In this document: positions 51,667 through 61,179 of the stretch, piece by piece
How positions within the stretch are numbered: the first letter of the stretch is position 1
Layout: each line of letters starts with the position of its first letter
Assembly: GCA_025351785.1 (NCBI GenBank)
Contig: JANXVF010000139.1
Location: 1 to 64,000, forward strand
Origin: Flavobacterium sp.
GTDB taxonomy: Bacteria > Bacteroidota > Bacteroidia > Flavobacteriales > Flavobacteriaceae
DNA length: 64,000 nucleotides
Direction of reading: 5' to 3'
Notes under the pieces: generated by a model
What the model saw: only the letters and a program-made list of their open reading frames with translations
Told to the model about the DNA's origin: nothing
Databases searched by the model: none
Position numbers and translations under genes: made by a program

Positions 51667-52017
51667 ATGCTAACACTCAATCCAACTCCCATTTTCAATG
51701 CCCGAGGAATCACAAAGCCCTATACATTTTTAGTAAAATCGGGATTCACTCCACATGCCGCAAATATAATTATCAACAGCAACACTCGAGTTTTTAGGCT
51801 AGATCACATCGAGTTATTATGCACAGTCCTAAATTGCGAACCAAATGATCTACTTAGATTCACACCCAACAAAGGTCAAAATTATCCCGAAAATCATCCG
51901 CTAGCAAAGCTAAAACAAGATGATATCAACCACGACTTGCAAGATACTCTAGCAAATATGTCCTACAAACAGTTAAAAGAATTCTCAAACAACTTCATAA
52001 AATCCAAAATCGAGTAG
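51667..52017 (+). CDS. Small Cro/C1-type HTH transcriptional regulator
   Basis: ITKPYTFLVKSGFTPHAANIIINSNTRVFRLDHIELLCTVLNCEPNDLLRFTPN; basic-acidic C-terminal tail. Confidence 0.85.
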   Translation: MLTLNPTPIFNARGITKPYTFLVKSGFTPHAANIIINSNTRVFRLDHIELLCTVLNCEPNDLLRFTPNKGQNYPENHPLAKLKQDDINHDLQDTLANMSYKQLKEFSNNFIKSKIE

Positions 52018-52062
52018 AACAATAATGTATACCTATATATATTAAACAATAAACACCAAAAA

Positions 52063-52099
52063 AAATCGAGAATTATGAAATTTTCATAACTCTCGATTT
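52063..52099. terminator. Bidirectional terminator between the convergent HTH gene and cphA
   Basis: AAATCGAGAATTATGAAA-T-TTTCATAACTCTCGATTT, 18-bp arms with one mismatch. Confidence 0.75.
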
Positions 52100-52147
52100 C
52101 CCATTTTCAGATAAAAGATTTGAAAATACTATTTTAACACATCAATA

Positions 52148-54772
52148 TTAAGCAACGCCACCCTCATTTTCTTTATCCAAATATTCTTGAACAATGTTAA
52201 TAGCATTGGTCACAACATCGCTCAGCGCAGTAATAAAAGTACCTTCTTGAGCGTTATTTATAGCATGTTTTATAGCCTCAACTTCTTTAGAAATTATTTC
52301 GTGAGTCACGTTTCTGCCACTCTCTGCAATACCTTCCAAAATTAAATTTATAATTTCATCTTCGGTCCGACCACGCAAATACTTTTCTTGTCTTATAATA
52401 ATGTGGTCAAACATCCGACCTGCAATTTTAGCACATTCCTTTATATCTTCGTCTCTACGATCGCCTACTCCAGCAATAATTCCTATTTTTTTTGATGCCT
52501 CTACGCTTTGCAGATATTCTTCCACACCGCGATATCCCGATGCGTTATGAGCAAAATCGATTAATACCTTAAATTTTTTAAATTCAAATATGTTCATTCG
52601 TCCAGGTGTTTGTGCTGCACTAGGAATAAATGTTTGAAGTGATAAACTTATATCTTCTGTTTTAAAACCCCATAAATAGCTTGCTAAAGTTGCTGCTAAA
52701 ACATTGGCAATCATAAATTTTGCTTTTCCGCCAAGTGTAAGTGGCACATGTACTGCGCGTTCTACGCGAATTTTCCATTCACCTTTTTTTATGGTAATAA
52801 ATCCGTTTTCATAAACTGCAACAATTTTTCCTTCTTTTGCAAACTTTTGAACCATCGGGTTATTTTCGTCCAAACTAAAATAGGCAATATTGCAACTTAA
52901 ATCGTTTGCGATTTTTAAACAGTGTTCGTCTTCTGCATTCAAAATCGCCCAACCATCTTTTTTAATACTTTTTACAACAGTACTTTTAACTCGAGCCAAA
53001 TCCTCAAGCGTATGAATATCATTCAAGCCCAAATGATCCTCCTGAATATTTGTAATTATTCCAATATCACATCTACTAAATCCCAATCCCGATCTAAGTA
53101 TTCCGCCTCGAGCAGTCTCTAAAACAGCAAATTCTACTGTTGGATCTTTCAATATATATTCAGCAGAAACAGGTCCAGTTGTATCTCCTTTTTCCATCAT
53201 ATGGTTTTGAACATATATTCCGTCCGAAGTTGTAAATCCTACTTTAAAGCCATTATTTTTTACAATATGAGCTAAAAGTCTAGTAGTAGTTGTTTTTCCG
53301 TTGGTTCCTGTAACTGCAATTATCGGAATTCTACTTGGTTTTCCAGGTGGATAAAGCATGTCTATAACAGGTGCAGCAACATTTCTTGGCAAACCTTCAG
53401 AAGGAGCAAGGTGCATTCTAAATCCTGGAGCCGCATTAACCTCGAGAATGCAACCTCCGTTTTCTTTCAAAGGTTGCGTTAAGTTTTGAGCCATAATATC
53501 TACACCACAAATATCTAAACCTATAACTCGAGAAATTCGCTCGCATAGAAAAATATTTTCGGGATGCATCATATCGGTAACATCTACAGATGTACCACCC
53601 GTACTTAAGTTTGCAGTTGATTTTAAATAAACCGTTTCTCCTGCTTTTGGAATTGAGGTTAGCGTATAATTTAATTTTTCTAACAAATCGGTAGTGTCTC
53701 TATCTACATCTATTTGTGTCAAAACATTTTCGTGGCCATAACCTCTTTTTGGGTCAAGATTTGTAATGTCTATAAGCTCTTGAATTGTATTTTTTCCATC
53801 GCCAACTATATGTGCTGGCTCACGTTTTGCTGCGGCCACAAGTTTGTTATCGATTATCAAAACTCTAAAATCATAACCTGTAATAAATTTCTCGACTATT
53901 ACCCGATTGCTGTATGTTTTAGCATAAATAAGTCCTGCTCGTGCATCGTCAATATTTTTTACATTGATCGAAGCACCTTTTCCATGGTTTCCATCCAATG
54001 GTTTAATCACTATTGGATAACCAATTTTGGCAATAACGCTATCTAAATCTTCGTTGTCAACACAAATACCTCCATTTGCCACAGGTATAGATGCTAAATC
54101 TAACATGCGTTTAGTTTGCTCTTTGTTGCAAGCTATATCAACTGCTATACTACTGGTTTTGCAAGTTATTGTGGCTTGAAAACGCATTTGATTTACGCCA
54201 TAACCAAGTTGAACCAACGAGTTTGTTCCTAACCGAATCCAAGGAATATCTCTAGCAACGGCTTCTTCTACAATGCTTCCAGTGCTTGGACCAAGTCGAA
54301 CGCGTTCTCTTATTTCACGCATTTTTTGAATATCAGCATCTAAATCGTAGCTCTTATTTGCAATTAAAGATGCCGCAATATTAACTGCAGATGTTGCTGC
54401 AAACATCCCAACATTCTCTTCGGTATAGCTAAAAACTACATTGTAAACTCCAGGTGTTTTGGTTTCTCTCGTGCGTCCAAATCCAGTTTCCATCCCTGCC
54501 AATGTTTGTATTTCTAGAGCAATATGTTCTATCACATGACCCATCCAAGTACCACGTTCTATTCGCGAAAAAAATCCGCCACGTACTCCTTCAGAACAAC
54601 GATGTTCTATCATCGATGGAAACATCTGTTCTATTCGTTCTCGAAAACCTTCTATTAAATTTGTCGGAAATTGTTCCATTTCCTGTAAGTCTAATCTCAT
54701 TTGGATTAGCTTTTTGCGTTGAACACTCCATATATTTGGTCCTCGTAATGCTTGTATTTTTAAAATTTCCAT
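52148..54772 (-). CDS. cphA: Cyanophycin synthetase
   Basis: MEILKIQALRGPNIWSVQRKKLIQMRLDL; ATP-grasp HGKGASINVKN; Mur-ligase-like VTGTNGKTTTTRLLAHIV; LIDFAHNASGYRGVEEYL. Confidence 0.95.
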   Translation of the reverse strand: MEILKIQALRGPNIWSVQRKKLIQMRLDLQEMEQFPTNLIEGFRERIEQMFPSMIEHRCSEGVRGGFFSRIERGTWMGHVIEHIALEIQTLAGMETGFGRTRETKTPGVYNVVFSYTEENVGMFAATSAVNIAASLIANKSYDLDADIQKMREIRERVRLGPSTGSIVEEAVARDIPWIRLGTNSLVQLGYGVNQMRFQATITCKTSSIAVDIACNKEQTKRMLDLASIPVANGGICVDNEDLDSVIAKIGYPIVIKPLDGNHGKGASINVKNIDDARAGLIYAKTYSNRVIVEKFITGYDFRVLIIDNKLVAAAKREPAHIVGDGKNTIQELIDITNLDPKRGYGHENVLTQIDVDRDTTDLLEKLNYTLTSIPKAGETVYLKSTANLSTGGTSVDVTDMMHPENIFLCERISRVIGLDICGVDIMAQNLTQPLKENGGCILEVNAAPGFRMHLAPSEGLPRNVAAPVIDMLYPPGKPSRIPIIAVTGTNGKTTTTRLLAHIVKNNGFKVGFTTSDGIYVQNHMMEKGDTTGPVSAEYILKDPTVEFAVLETARGGILRSGLGFSRCDIGIITNIQEDHLGLNDIHTLEDLARVKSTVVKSIKKDGWAILNAEDEHCLKIANDLSCNIAYFSLDENNPMVQKFAKEGKIVAVYENGFITIKKGEWKIRVERAVHVPLTLGGKAKFMIANVLAATLASYLWGFKTEDISLSLQTFIPSAAQTPGRMNIFEFKKFKVLIDFAHNASGYRGVEEYLQSVEASKKIGIIAGVGDRRDEDIKECAKIAGRMFDHIIIRQEKYLRGRTEDEIINLILEGIAESGRNVTHEIISKEVEAIKHAINNAQEGTFITALSDVVTNAINIVQEYLDKENEGGVA

Positions 54773-55008
54773 GTAAGTATAAGGTTGAATTTTGTATGAT
54801 TATGAATGTAATTGTTAAAAATAATAAAAATATATTATGATTTTACTTTTTTTTAAGAAGATTTGATTTTAATCGATTCATAAATAAAATAAAAAAATGA
54901 TATAGTTTGATTTTCAGATAAATAAAATGTAAACGGTCGAAAATTAATTTAATCTATCGCATAAAATTATAATTTAGTTCAAGTGTTGTAACTGTTTTGT
55001 TAAAGCCT

Positions 55009-55016
55009 TATATTTG
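55009..55016 (+). promoter_or_regulatory. -7 element of the thrS promoter
   Basis: TTG (54986-54988)-N20-TATATTTG followed by CAATCC. Confidence 0.55.
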
Positions 55017-55036
55017 CAATCCATAAATTTTCAGGA

Positions 55037-56983
55037 ATGATAAATATTACGTTACCAGATGGTTCGGTTAAGGAGTTTGTTTCAGGTGCAACTCCATTAG
55101 ATATTGCAAAAAGCATAAGCGAAGGATTGGCTAGAAATGTAATTTCGGCTTCTTTTAATGGCACTACTATCGAAACTGCAACAAAATTAACTAGCGATGG
55201 TGCTTTAGTTTTATTTACCTGGAACGATAAAGATGGTAAAAAAGCGTTTTGGCATTCGACTTCTCATGTTATGGCGCAAGTCTTAGAAGAACTATTTCCT
55301 GGAATCAAATTAACACTTGGTCCTGCTATTGATAACGGTTTTTATTATGATGTAGATTTTGGTGAAAATAAAATTACAGATACCGATTTTAAACGAATTG
55401 AGGATAGAGTATTAGAAATAGCAAGAGAAAAATTTGAGTTCAAAATGCGACCAGTTTCAAAAGCTGAGGCATTAGATATATATAAAGATAACGAATATAA
55501 AACCGAATTAATTTCAAACCTCGCCGACGGAACGATTACCTTTTGCGATCATGCAAACTTTTTTGATTTGTGTCGTGGCGGTCATATTCCAAATACTGGA
55601 ATAATAAAAGCTATGAAAATTATGAGTGTTGCTGGAGCTTACTGGCGTGGTGATGAGAAAAACAAACAACTTACTCGTGTTTATGGAATCTCGTTTCCGA
55701 AGCAAAAAGATTTGACAGATTATTTAGAATTACTAGAAGAAGCCAAACGTCGTGACCACAGAAAGTTGGGCAAAGAATTAGAATTGTTTGCATTTTCATC
55801 TAAAGTAGGAGCAGGATTACCTTTATGGTTGCCAAAAGGCGCAGCATTAAGAGACAGACTTGAACAATTTTTGAAAAAAGCACAAAAAAAAGGCGGTTAC
55901 GAACAAGTTGTAACACCACATATAGGTCAAAAAGAGTTATATGTTACTTCGGGACACTACGCAAAATATGGTGCTGACAGTTTTCAGCCAATTCACACTC
56001 CAGCAGAAGGTGAAGAGTTTTTGCTAAAACCTATGAATTGTCCACACCATTGTGAAATTTTTAATGTACGACCATGGAGTTATAAAGATTTACCAAAAAG
56101 ATATGCTGAATTTGGAACAGTTTACAGATATGAACAGTCTGGAGAGTTACACGGATTAACTAGAGTTCGAGGATTTACTCAAGATGATGCCCATATTTTT
56201 TGTACACCAGATCAATTAGATCAAGAGTTCAAAAATGTTATTGATTTAGTTTTATATGTTTTTGGTTCGTTAGGATTTGAAAATTTTACAGCTCAAATTT
56301 CATTAAGAGATCAAGAAAATAGAGACAAATATATTGGTAGCGACGAAAACTGGGAAAAAGCAGAAAATGCAATTATTAATGCAGCCAAAGATAAAGGTTT
56401 AAATACTGTTGTTGCTTACGGCGAAGCTGCTTTCTATGGTCCAAAATTAGATTTTATGGTAAAAGATGCTCTGGGCAGAAGTTGGCAACTTGGCACGATT
56501 CAGGTAGATTATAATTTGCCAGAGCGTTTCGAATTGACTTATAAAGGATCTGATAATGAGTTGCATACACCAGTAATGATACATAGAGCTCCTTTTGGAA
56601 GTATGGAACGATTTATAGCAATTTTGATAGAGCATACCGCTGGAAATTTCCCCCTTTGGTTAATGCCAGAGCAAGGATTAATTTTATGTTTAAGCGATAA
56701 ATATGAAAATTATGCTAAAAAAGTTTTAAATCTGCTAGAAAATCACGACATTCGCGCCCAAATTGATAATAGAAATGAAACAATTGGTAGAAAAATTAGA
56801 GATGCTGAAATGCAAAAAACACCATTTATGTTAATAGTTGGTGAAGAAGAACAAAAAAATAATACAATTTCCATTCGCCGTCACGGACAAGAAGGTAAAG
56901 GAAATATAACAGTTACAATTGAAGATTTTGTAAAAATTGTAAATGATGAAGTTGCAAAATCATTAAAAACATTTGAAGTTTAA
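55037..56983 (+). CDS. thrS: Threonyl-tRNA synthetase
   Basis: TGS domain [88 protein letters not shown]. Confidence 0.98.
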   Translation: MINITLPDGSVKEFVSGATPLDIAKSISEGLARNVISASFNGTTIETATKLTSDGALVLFTWNDKDGKKAFWHSTSHVMAQVLEELFPGIKLTLGPAIDNGFYYDVDFGENKITDTDFKRIEDRVLEIAREKFEFKMRPVSKAEALDIYKDNEYKTELISNLADGTITFCDHANFFDLCRGGHIPNTGIIKAMKIMSVAGAYWRGDEKNKQLTRVYGISFPKQKDLTDYLELLEEAKRRDHRKLGKELELFAFSSKVGAGLPLWLPKGAALRDRLEQFLKKAQKKGGYEQVVTPHIGQKELYVTSGHYAKYGADSFQPIHTPAEGEEFLLKPMNCPHHCEIFNVRPWSYKDLPKRYAEFGTVYRYEQSGELHGLTRVRGFTQDDAHIFCTPDQLDQEFKNVIDLVLYVFGSLGFENFTAQISLRDQENRDKYIGSDENWEKAENAIINAAKDKGLNTVVAYGEAAFYGPKLDFMVKDALGRSWQLGTIQVDYNLPERFELTYKGSDNELHTPVMIHRAPFGSMERFIAILIEHTAGNFPLWLMPEQGLILCLSDKYENYAKKVLNLLENHDIRAQIDNRNETIGRKIRDAEMQKTPFMLIVGEEEQKNNTISIRRHGQEGKGNITVTIEDFVKIVNDEVAKSLKTFEV

Positions 56984-56999
56984 TTAAAATAATATAGCC

Positions 57000-57554
57000 A
57001 TAGCAATTAGAAACAACAGAGGTTATCAACCTCGAGTAGAAAAAAAAGATGAACATAGAATAAATAATTTTATTCGTGTGCCCGAAGTTCGCCTTGTTGG
57101 AGATAACATTGAACCCGGAATTTTTAAAACTGCAGATGCTATGCGTCTTGCCGATCAGTTCGAGTTAGATTTAGTTGAAATTTCACCAAATGCTGAACCA
57201 CCTGTTTGTAAAATAATGGACTATAAAAAGTTTGTTTACATGCAGAAAAAGCGTGATAAAGAATTAAAAGCTAAATCGACGCAAATCGTGGTAAAAGAAA
57301 TTCGTTTCGGGCCACAAACAGATGAACATGATTATGATTTTAAACGTAAAAATGCAGAAAAATTTTTAAAAGAAGGTGCAAAATTAAAAGCGTTTGTATT
57401 TTTTAAAGGTCGTTCAATTATTTATAAAGAACAAGGGCAAATTTTATTATTGCGTTTAGCTCAAGATTTAGAAGACCACGGAAAAGTAGAAGCATTGCCA
57501 GTACTCGAGGGTAAAAGAATGATAATGTATATTGCACCTAAAAAGAAGAAATAA
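57000..57554 (+). CDS. infC: Translation initiation factor IF-3, probable AUA start
   Basis: The frame continues 26 codons upstream of the tracked GTG as (ATA)[41 protein letters not shown]; no ATG/GTG/TTG in that stretch. Confidence 0.85.
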   Translation: MAIRNNRGYQPRVEKKDEHRINNFIRVPEVRLVGDNIEPGIFKTADAMRLADQFELDLVEISPNAEPPVCKIMDYKKFVYMQKKRDKELKAKSTQIVVKEIRFGPQTDEHDYDFKRKNAEKFLKEGAKLKAFVFFKGRSIIYKEQGQILLLRLAQDLEDHGKVEALPVLEGKRMIMYIAPKKKK

Positions 57555-57671
57555 GTCATAAAGAATAAGTTTATAAAGTGAAAAAAGTAAAAACTTTTCA
57601 ACTTTAAAACATTAAAAACTTTAGACTAAAAGATAGTAAGTAAGTTAAATATAAATTAAATTAGGGAAATT

Positions 57672-57869
57672 ATGCCTAAAATGAAAACAAAATCTAGTGC
57701 CAAGAAACGTTTTAAAGTTACTGGTTCTGGAAAAATTAAAAGAAAGCACGCTTTCAAAAGCCACATCTTGACAAAAAAGTCTAAGAAGCGTAAATTAGCT
57801 TTAACTCATTCTGCTTTAGTTCATAAAACAGATATGAAAAGCATCAAACAACAATTAAGAATTATTTAA
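57672..57869 (+). CDS. rpmI: 50S ribosomal protein L35
   Basis: [44 protein letters not shown]. Confidence 0.98.
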   Translation: MPKMKTKSSAKKRFKVTGSGKIKRKHAFKSHILTKKSKKRKLALTHSALVHKTDMKSIKQQLRII

Positions 57870-57870
57870 T

Positions 57871-57926
57871 AGTCGAAAGTTAGAAAGTCCAAAAGTTAGA
57901 AAGTCCTAGACTTTTGACATTCGACT
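57871..57926 (+). repeat. Nested inverted repeats in the rpmI-rplT spacer
   Basis: Outer arms AGTCGAA (57871-57877)/TTCGACT (57920-57926); inner hairpin AAAGTC-CTA-GACTTT (57900-57914). Confidence 0.6.
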
Positions 57927-58046
57927 TTAAAAAACTTTAGACTAAAGAGTTCTTTAGGTTAAAACAATTTAAAATAACCTTGGAGTATGGCTTTAAAGTT
58001 TCCTTGATTAAATTCGGAACGCCTGCTACAAAAAAACAGAAAAATT

Positions 58047-58391
58047 ATGCCAAGATCGGTAAATTCAGTTGCTAAAAGAGCACGAAGAAAAAAAATAATG
58101 AAGCAAGCCAAAGGTTTCTTTGGTCGTCGTAAAAACGTTTGGACAGTTGCAAAAAATGCAGTAGAAAAAGCGATGGTTTATGCTTATCGCGACAGAAAGC
58201 AAAACAAGAGAAATTTCCGTGCCTTATGGATTCAACGTATTAATGCTGGAGCTAGACTGGAAGGAATGAGTTATTCTCAGTTTATGGGAAAAGTTAAAAA
58301 ACACGGTATCGAATTAAACCGTAAAGTATTAGCTGATTTAGCAATGAATCACCCAGAAGCTTTTAAAGCTGTATTTAACAAAGTAAAATAA
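58047..58391 (+). CDS. rplT: 50S ribosomal protein L20
   Basis: [42 protein letters not shown]. Confidence 0.98.
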   Translation: MPRSVNSVAKRARRKKIMKQAKGFFGRRKNVWTVAKNAVEKAMVYAYRDRKQNKRNFRALWIQRINAGARLEGMSYSQFMGKVKKHGIELNRKVLADLAMNHPEAFKAVFNKVK

Positions 58392-58430
58392 ACGTTTTAT
58401 CAACACTTTTTAACTTACTTACAAATAAAA

Positions 58431-58460
58431 AATCCCAATCGAAAGGTTGGGATTTTTTTG
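58431..58460 (+). terminator. Terminator after rplT
   Basis: AATCCCAATC-GAAA-GGTTGGGATT followed by a T run. Confidence 0.9.
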
Positions 58461-58836
58461 CGTTTTTTTTTACAATTATATTTTTGAGTTATATGTAAGA
58501 TAAATCATTAATAATCAGATAATCTTTTAAACCCTATGAATATTTTTTATTTTTTTTTGAATCTAAATTTTATTTTTATGATTGATGTAAATTTTGAAAC
58601 CCAATAAAATCAATCAATATTTTGTAAACAATCACTAAAATTTAATATGTGTTATTTTATAAATTAAATGGATAAATAAATAATTGTGGAATTCTTATAT
58701 AATTTTTAATACTAAAACAGTAACTTTAAAATGTTTATAATCAAGGTTTTATTTTAAATTTATTAAAAACAGGGCATCATAGGGTAACAAAACTCAAATC
58801 TACTTGATATGTTATAAATCTTTAAATATATAAATC

Positions 58837-60255
58837 ATGAAAAAATTAGTACAATTATCAGTTTTTATTTTGTTATTTACAACAGTATCTTTTGGGCAAG
58901 TAGGTTCTGTACCTTGTTGGCGAGAAATTTCTGCTGGCCAAAATTTTACTTTAGCAATAAAAGGCGATGGCACTCTTTGGGGCTGGGGATTAAACGGAAA
59001 CCAATTAGGATTAGGATTTTCTGGAAATCAAAATCTTCCAATACAAATAGGTGTTGCAAACGATTGGGCAACAGTTTCTGCTGGTGATAATCACTCGCTT
59101 GCTGTCAAAACTAACGGAACTCTGTGGGCTTGGGGAAGTGGACTTTTTGGTCAACTTGGAAACGGATCTTTTAATAATGCTACCTGGACAGTAACTCAAG
59201 TTGGTACTGCTACAGATTGGTTTAAAGTTTCATCTGGAACTCAATTTAGCCTGGCAATAAAAACAAACGGAACGTTATGGTCGTGGGGATTAAACAATTT
59301 AGGACAACTTGGTAATGGGACTATAATAAATACAAATCTTCCCAATCAAGTTGGTACGGCAACAAATTGGTCAAAAATAGATGCAGGAAATCAACATTCT
59401 TTAGCAATTGATAGTAGTGGCGTTTTATATGGTTGGGGTGACAATACTTTTGGGCAACTTGGTAACGGAACAAATATCAGTAGTTTATCACCTATAATAC
59501 TTTCGACTTTAAATAATTGGATGGAAATTTCTGCAGGATATGATCACAGCATGATTTTAAACACCAATGGTTTTCTATTTACAGCTGGAAATAATGCGAA
59601 TGGGCAATTGTGTTATGGAAATAATACATCTTCAAACACTTTTTTACCGGGAACTTTTGGTGGTGTTCAATATTTTTACATAAAAATATCAGCTGGAAAC
59701 GGACATTCTATGGCTGTAAAAAATGATAATACGCTCTGGACTTCGGGTCTTAATAATTATGGTCAACTTGGATTGGGAATAGTTTCAAATACTAATATAC
59801 TAACACAAGTAGGAACTAGTAATACTTGGTTTTTAATTTCAGCTGGATATATACATTCTCAAGCTTTAGAATTTACATCAAATTTATGGTCGGCTGGAAG
59901 AGGATTAGAAGGACAATTAGCAGTAGGTAGTTATACAAACTCAAATACTATTGTACTGGTAAATTGTCCCACAACACTAAGTAAATCTAATTTTTCTGCT
60001 AATAATTTAGAATTAAGTTTAGCTCCAAATCCGACATCTGGAATGGTAAATATTAATTATAATTTGCAGAATTTTGAAAAGATAAATTTTAGAATAACAA
60101 ATATTCAAGGTCAATTAATTTATGAAATGAAAGTAGAGGCTTCGATAGGATTTCAAACTCAAAATTTGGATTTATCTTTTCAAACGAATGGATTATATTT
60201 TTTGACAATGAGTTCTGATAGTGGATCGGTTGTTTTAAAAATTTTAAAAAATTAA
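58837..60255 (+). CDS. Secreted RCC1-repeat protein with T9SS sorting domain
   Basis: Signal peptide; repeats of the form W..ISAG..HSLAIK.NGTLW.WG.N..GQLGNGT; C-terminal LSLAPNPTSGMVNINYNLQ...GLYFLTMSSDSGSVVLKILKN. Confidence 0.9.
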   Translation: MKKLVQLSVFILLFTTVSFGQVGSVPCWREISAGQNFTLAIKGDGTLWGWGLNGNQLGLGFSGNQNLPIQIGVANDWATVSAGDNHSLAVKTNGTLWAWGSGLFGQLGNGSFNNATWTVTQVGTATDWFKVSSGTQFSLAIKTNGTLWSWGLNNLGQLGNGTIINTNLPNQVGTATNWSKIDAGNQHSLAIDSSGVLYGWGDNTFGQLGNGTNISSLSPIILSTLNNWMEISAGYDHSMILNTNGFLFTAGNNANGQLCYGNNTSSNTFLPGTFGGVQYFYIKISAGNGHSMAVKNDNTLWTSGLNNYGQLGLGIVSNTNILTQVGTSNTWFLISAGYIHSQALEFTSNLWSAGRGLEGQLAVGSYTNSNTIVLVNCPTTLSKSNFSANNLELSLAPNPTSGMVNINYNLQNFEKINFRITNIQGQLIYEMKVEASIGFQTQNLDLSFQTNGLYFLTMSSDSGSVVLKILKN

Positions 60256-60275
60256 AAACAATTAAATTAGTTTTA

Positions 60276-60305
60276 AATCCCAATCGAAAGGTTGGGATTT
60301 TAGTT
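60276..60305 (+). terminator. Terminator after the RCC1 gene, same core as 58431-58454
   Basis: AATCCCAATC-GAAA-GGTTGGGATT. Confidence 0.85.
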
Positions 60306-60318
60306 TTTAAAATAATTA

Positions 60319-61161
60319 TTACTCAAAAACTCCTTGATTTTCCCCGTCAAACCAGGCAAAAACCATACGAGGATGTGAATCTTGATGAAAAATAGTTCCG
60401 AATTTGTCAATTCCTATAGCTCCAGCAAACCCGTCAAAAGGTTTTAACTCATCAAATGTTTTTTCAAATGCTTTTTGTATCGAAAAGCCATCAGTTACTC
60501 GGGTCACAATTTTTGAGGCCACGGCACCGCTAACTATATCTTCGCCAACACCTGTTAAGCTTACGCCACAAAATTTATTTGCATAATTTCCAGCTACGGT
60601 TGCAGAGTCTGAAATGCGTCCAGGAATTTCAAAACCTTTTCCTCCAGTAGATGTTGCGACTGCAAGATTTCCATTTGCATCTAAAGCTACACAACCTACG
60701 GTTCCTGTTCTGAGTGATTTTACTTTTGCTTCATATTCGGCTCGGCGTTGAGGAATTTCTGTAGAATATTTCTCAAAACCATGTTGCCTTGCAAAATTAG
60801 TTGCACCACTGCCACCTAGAACTTTATCGTCTTGATTTAATAAAATCTGAGCAACTTGAATTGGATTTTTCACTTCTTCAATATTGATAACACCACTAAA
60901 TTTTTGGGTTGTACCATCCATCAAAGAAGCACTCATTCGTATTTTTCCATCACTTTGAATTTGAGAACCGATACCTGCATTAAATAATTTGTCGTTTTCC
61001 AATTGTGAAACTGCATAAACTACAGTTTCTAATGCAGAATGATTTTTTAAAAAAGTATATGAATCTTTTACAATTTGTTGTAATGCCTCTTGTTTTGCTA
61101 CTTTTGTTTCATGATTTGTAGCCGATTCTGAAAAAAAACCACCGTGAATTATTATTTTCAT
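60319..61161 (-). CDS. iaaA: Isoaspartyl peptidase / L-asparaginase (N-terminal nucleophile family)
   Basis: KIIIHGGFFSES; KLFNAGIGSQIQSDGKIRMSASLMDG; autocleavage site GTVGCVALDANGNLAVATSTGG. Confidence 0.92.
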   Translation of the reverse strand: MKIIIHGGFFSESATNHETKVAKQEALQQIVKDSYTFLKNHSALETVVYAVSQLENDKLFNAGIGSQIQSDGKIRMSASLMDGTTQKFSGVINIEEVKNPIQVAQILLNQDDKVLGGSGATNFARQHGFEKYSTEIPQRRAEYEAKVKSLRTGTVGCVALDANGNLAVATSTGGKGFEIPGRISDSATVAGNYANKFCGVSLTGVGEDIVSGAVASKIVTRVTDGFSIQKAFEKTFDELKPFDGFAGAIGIDKFGTIFHQDSHPRMVFAWFDGENQGVFE

Positions 61162-61179
61162 TTAAAATAGTACTTAAAT

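Noticed and set aside
57078-57080. GTG as the infC start
   Set aside because: The upstream in-frame sequence encodes a typical IF3 N-terminus; GTG is an ORF-caller artefact.
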